Of a DNA stretch of 19,285 nucleotides, positions 9,501 through 15,500 are shown piece after piece. The DNA lies in assembly GCA_003024985.2 (NCBI GenBank), contig PXIH01S0000651.1; one strand, 5' to 3'. This stretch comes from Euperipatoides rowelli. Its lineage: Eukaryota; Onychophora; Udeonychophora; Euonychophora; Peripatopsidae. Below the pieces are notes generated by a model. That model searched no databases. It was not told the DNA's origin and saw only the letters and a program-made list of their open reading frames with translations. A program made the position numbers and the translations under genes. How positions within the stretch are numbered: the stretch's first letter is position 1; every line of letters begins with the position of its first letter.

Positions 9501-12500
9501 GTCACACCACCATCAATGTGACTACCTTTACCACTACTGTCATCACATCATCACCATTATTGTCATTACTACCACACACAGTTCTACCATTACCAGTCAA
9601 TAGTCTCTATTACCACTAACGTCATCACCATTACTGTTAAGATCAATATTGCAATCAACACCATTAACAGTCATTGTCACTATCATTGTCAAAACTATCA
9701 TCACTATCAGTCATAAACAATTTGTCCATCACTCCATTATAATACAGAATTATCTGTTTTCTTCAGAGGTATAAAATGGAGCTGAAACATTTTTTTCTTC
9801 TTAGCTCCATTTTGTATTTCTGAAGAAAACAGATATTCTGTGGAAACGTTAAGTTTTTCATTTTTTATTTATTTTTCAATACAAAGATTATTTTATTTTA
9901 TAGATTTAAGTTGATTGCATAGCTTTTTTTTGTGTGTAATTATTTTAGTTGTATCTAATCTTGTTTAATTCAATAAACGCTATAATGTAGTATAATACCC
10001 GATTGTTTTTTTGTAATGTGTAAATTCTTAAATAAATGACATAAGTGAATAAGTTCATGTGGCAAAGTTTATCAGACCTGCCAAGAAACTAAAGAGATTT
10101 TTTAAAAAGTATGCCAGAATGTTAGTGATTAAATACGCCTGAAGCAGATTCCACTTTAATTCATCTGTGAAATAAAAAAAAGCAAGCAAACCTTCAATTA
10201 CAAATTTTACATCCAATCATTTTCAAAATCCTGAGCTTTAGACCAATCAGTTATTATTATACTAATAGCTGAGGCTATTACAACTCATTCACCAAAGAGG
10301 AGTCATTCATACAAGTCATTTACCAAAGATGAGTCGTTCATAAGACACTTTCACTAAAGACGAGTCATTCGTATGACTCATTCACCAAAGATGAGTTTCA
10401 TGCGACTCCTTCACCAGTGAGATTCAGACTGGTTTTGTGATAAAATTTAAAACATATGCTTTGTGTCAGATTCTTCTGGTTAACTAACTTAATAATCCAT
10501 GTATATGGTCCCTGTATCATTCCCTCATGAGTGAAGAGTGAACTGTCACATTTTACGAGTCATTCGCAATGTACAAATCATTCACTATATTAGAGCTACA
10601 CCTGAAATGAATCAAATACTTCCAGATTAAATTAATCCTATCAAGTACAGACACAGTTACAAATCATTTATTTCCATGTTTTAGAAACTAATGGCTACTG
10701 AGAATTTCAGTAATAGATGATTGATTCAATTCTTCTCAACTCAGCGCTGCCGACGTATTTTGAGTGGAATAGAATACCTCATAAGATTAGTATGGTGTAT
10801 GCAAACATGATACATGTGTTTCACTTGAATGGTTGGTGAAAAGCACATACGTGCAAAGTTACTGGCATCCGCTGAAAGGATTAATGAGAAAAAAATGAAT
10901 AAAAGTGAGAATATTTTATAGTGAGAGTTTATTACAGCTTTCAAAGTTCATATTTAAAATTGTGGGTTTAATTAGGTACCATATTCCTTTTAAGTTGTCA
11001 TGTTTCACTATAAAAGTTGTTGCCGAACCAAAATGTTACATTATTTACAAATTAAATTATATTAATCTTATATTTAGATCATAACTCTGGATTTCTTGTT
11101 AATTTTTTTTTTTTTAAAAAAAAAGACAAACAATTAATTTAGTGACCAATAATAAATATTTTATTATAATTCATATTTTTCAGACTATCTGAAATAGCCA
11201 GGGGGGGGGCATGTATGACAAAACTACATAAGAAACGACATAGTTATGACTTACTTAACCACCAAAAAAAAAAAAGCTTAACACAAATATACAGTATATA
11301 CAGGCCCTGCCTAGATTTCCAGTCCCGGGCCCCCGATTAGGATGTGTGGGCCCTGGTGTTGTGAGTGGGTATTTGATAAATTAAGAGAGCACAACGTGTT
11401 CCCTTCTTACCATTCATAATATTACGTTTTATTTTAATTTTAAGTTCATATTTCAATTGATTTTTAAAGGTTAATATATGAAAATTATTTTTGTATTTTG
11501 ATACAAGTTGTAAAGTTGTATTTTCCAGGAAACCATCCATAATGTTAACCAGGGTGTGCCGGTATAGCGATCGGAGACTTGCAACAAACACGTCATTCAA
11601 AATGGCGAGGTGCAACATTTCCTGTTGCACCAGATGCCTTTTATTATTATTTTTTTAAATATTTTCTCTATATATTTGTAAATTATTATTTTTATATTAT
11701 TGTTTAAATATGTTATTCGACTTTTGACATGTTTTCCAAATGCCCATGTCAGTTAGGTAAGGAGTGGTTTGATAATTTGTTATCGCTAATTGTGATACTA
11801 TGGATATTTGGTGGCTTTTCGCATAATTATGTCTTCGTCAATTCATAACAGAAAGTGACATATATTTCTGTTTCGGATATACATATTTCTATTTGCTTAA
11901 CTTAAGGAGAACTATACTAGGTGCTTATATTTCTCTTTCATTTTTTTATTTATTTGCTACTCCGGATCATTTAAGGATACCTTAGGATGGGCCTAATACA
12001 TTTTCACTACTCTGTGTCATTATCTTTACGTTATGGCTTAACGTTGACAAATGGCTTTCCAGTTGTATTTTATTGTCATAATTTATTATTATTCTGTTTT
12101 GGAGTAATATTTTCTACTTGGATCTAGTACTCGTACACTTTAAGATAAACTGTACTTTAATTCATCAATTTTGGCTTTTACAACAAAATGGACCACAAGC
12201 TTTATAGGCTACTTTATCTCGGATATATAGTATGGGTTTATTCTTAGGACTCCTAAATCAATCTGGATGAGCTTCATACTTTATGATTTGACTTTTATTT
12301 TTGTATATAAACTTTTATATTTCTTTTCCAATTATTTATTATTTTGGAATATAATGTAAATGCTTCCACATCCATCATTGGGCTAGGAAGCATATTTTAT
12401 AAAAGTTAATTCAATTTTATTTGTATATTGAGCCCAATTTGTAAGCACATTTGAATTTTGTAATATAAGCTGTTTACTTGAATAAACCCTAAATAATAAT

Positions 12501-15500
12501 AACAATAACATATGGTAGATCATTTGTTTTTATTCCACCTTCAAATAGAACAGAATTCATTTCTAAAAGTATAAATTATTAAAAGGCTTACCTTAATAGG
12601 GTCACTGGCATAAAATGACAAGCCAGGCTTGATTTCATGAAAGACTTCATCTAACAGCCGTGGAGGATTTCCTGAAAAAAAACCAAAAAAAAAAACCCAA
12701 TAGATTACAGTTCTAAATCAGGGCTGGTTATTAGGCTTGGGCGATTTTCGATTTAAATCTCGATTTTCGATTATAGACAAAAAAAAATCGAAATCGAATA
12801 AGTTAACTATCAAAAAAAATTGATTTTTTTTTTTTTTTTTAATTTTTTTTTTTATCACAAATCTTCTGTTGTACTTTCCAATTCAGTTTAATTAAATATG
12901 TTTTTTTCCATACTTTATACAGTAATCTATATATTTTGTTAAAAAAAAAATGTTTATTAATTTGTTTCCACCTTGTTTATTTAAATCCCATATTTTGAAG
13001 CATATAAATACAATTTATTTATTTATTTAATTTGTTTAAAATTTATATTTCCTAAACACAAATTTGGTATTTTTTAAAGCTTTTTAGGCTTTCTGGAATA
13101 ATAAAAATATTTTGTATATACAGTATAAAAATGTAAATGGTAAGATTTAAATATTTTTTTAAATTATTGTTAATTTATAGTCATATTCAAATATAAATTT
13201 TAATATATTAATATTACGACTGTAATATTAAAATTGATGCAGTTAGAAAGTACATATCCTGTTCTTTATAGTGATATTAAATTTTTTGACTAAATCTTCA
13301 AAATTAGTATCATATCACGGCAATAAAAAATGGGCCCTAACCTTAACCCATTGAGTTAAAAAAATCGAAAATCGAAAGAAATCGAGATTTTTTAAAAAAT
13401 CGAAAAAAATCGAGATTTTTTAAAAAATCGAAAATCGAAAAAAATCGAGATTTTTAAAAAAATCGAATCAAAATTAAATTGAGTTGTTTTTTGCAAAATC
13501 GCCCACCCCTACTGGTTATCTATTAGTCAAGATTCTGAAGTTTAGGGAAAAGGGAAATGGTTTGGAATATTAATTTACTATATTCACTGTTTGTTCTTAT
13601 CATAATCCCGACCTAGATCGTTTCTATCTGACTTCTACACTATATATTGATCAGTCTATTTCAGGTGTCTGTAACCTACGGCTCCAGAGTCACATATGGC
13701 TCTTTTAGTAATTTTGTGTCTCTTTGAAAATTGGCAAAAGGTTTTTATTTTAATATATAAATTAAAAAAAAAATGAACAAATTTATTCAAAATGTTTTTT
13801 GTGTGTGTGAGAGAAAGCCTTTTTTGGATTCAGCTCAGAACGTCCGCCTCATGCTTGTACTGTACAAGTGTTCTACTGTTGTTTGGTGTGAGTTACCCGG
13901 CACAGCTCACGCGAGGGTGTTCCCCATGTTACTTGATTATCATTTCAGTTCTATGCTCTTCCATGTTACTGTTTTTTTTTAATTTTTTTTGCAGATTTGG
14001 CTCTTTGTTACCATAAGGTTGCCGACCCCTGGGCTATTTAAAACAATAAAACTCTTGAATTGAGTGAGGGAAATCATAATTTTTGTCTGACCTTGATAAT
14101 CATGTAATATTTCCACACTTTATATAAATCCTATAATAGATGGCACCGAAAAATATTTAAAAGTCCAAATCACAAACATAAAACCTTTCTCTGGACTTGT
14201 TAAGTCCCACAGAAGATTGAGTGGCACAGTACTAGTCCCAAATAAAAGAAAACTTTTCAAATAAAATAATAAGAGTTCACACATGGTATTCTGAACACAT
14301 AGATACAAAGTCTTTCAAAACATAACAGTTAGTGTCAAAATGTAGATAACGTCATAACGGTTATCTACATTTTGACACATCCACATAAGCGCACCATTCA
14401 TGGTTTGCAGCACACCCAGTTCATATTTAATTTTCAATGTTTAGTTCAACATCTCTTCAGAGACAGCAGCGATAGTGTCTAGATGTTATTCTCAGACAGT
14501 AGCGGTAGTGTCTGTCTGCTATTCTCTGTAGCGCCTAATGGCCGCTCGTGCAGTTTATTTTCTGTTTTATCCTATTTTTATATATTATTTTCAAAGACAT
14601 GGATGATGAATCATAGGAAAACATTTAACAGGAAGATTGGACCGTTTAACTTTGTGTCTGATCATTTGGCAGTGGATTTGGATTAATGCTGAAATGCAAA
14701 ATTACGCATTTATGTGTTGTGTCTGTCTAGGCCCTTTAGGAGCAGCACTGGTGAACTTGTTTGGTCAGTTTGGTTATTAATAACTGTTATTGTTATTTGA
14801 TCCAATTATTCCAATGTATTTTTTTCTTTTGAGTTCTCCTTAGCAGTTCAACTCTCTTGAAAGGCTGGAATTTTTTCCTTTTTACTTCTTGAGTTCCTTC
14901 GAACATTTGAATATTTATGTGAACTACGTTCATTCTTTGGATTAGCGAATTATGGAGTCTATAAACTTTTGTGATTACGGCCGATTGATTTCAACTTGAT
15001 AGACGTTTCTTACCAAATGCAATAAGACAACGGTGATTTAAAGGAATTCTATTTGCTTTTATTTACTTGTACATATATTAATATTTTCATTTTTACCAAT
15101 CAACTTTTTATTTTTATTTTGTGTAAATAGGAGCCATATCCTTCGGGGCTAGGTCTTTATATTAATTCATAAGTTTTAGTTTGAATAAATATACCTTCAT
15201 AATAATAATAATAATAATTAAAAAATATCATGCACCGGTCTTGAATAGAATTTATTCTTGACATAACTTCATAGGAAAAAGTTTCAAGGGATTATGTCCG
15301 GTGATCATAGTGTCCTCGGACCATACTGCCCACTCCATCTGTTGAGAAATATGGCACTACGAAAAACTCAAACATTTAATCTTTAATGAGGTGGTAACAC
15401 TGTCCTGATGGAAAATTTGGTCTCACGAAACCATGACACATTAAACCTTTAATTGCATAGAAATCATTTTGAGTCCTGGTTATCGATGTGCCATTATAAA

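Larger units (their letters stand above)
9281..12591 (-). other. 3.3-kb intron between the KPGLS and ACR2 exons
   Basis: Contains the degenerate trinucleotide tract (9418-9720), the long hairpin (9745-9840), the 32-bp array (10281-10420), a 9-base G run (11201-11209), a small hairpin (11609-11631) and a plus-strand retroposon tail ending near 12512. The stretches 9850-10280 and 10600-11290 are AT-rich with nothing recognised. Confidence 0.75.

Noticed and set aside
10281-10420. CRISPR-like array
   Set aside because: Units are contiguous and imperfect, without unique spacers, and the context is an animal intron.
10741-10944. 67-codon minus-strand open frame
   Set aside because: Hydrophobic start but no recognisable motif, splice context or composition shift; probably chance.
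11337-11630. 97-codon minus-strand open frame
   Set aside because: The longest frame in the window, but it ends in low-complexity Lys/Ile-rich sequence, overlaps a likely element remnant and shows no known domain.
13773-14016. Two overlapping plus-strand open frames
   Set aside because: They lie wholly inside the 370-bp hAT-like element, show no transposase motif and are explained by chance frames in T-rich sequence.
14120-14308. 62-codon minus-strand open frame
   Set aside because: No motif and no splice context; aromatic-rich translation typical of AT-rich DNA.
14483-14686. 67-codon plus-strand open frame
   Set aside because: Lies in the body of the retroposon ending at 15220 and shows no known protein similarity by eye.
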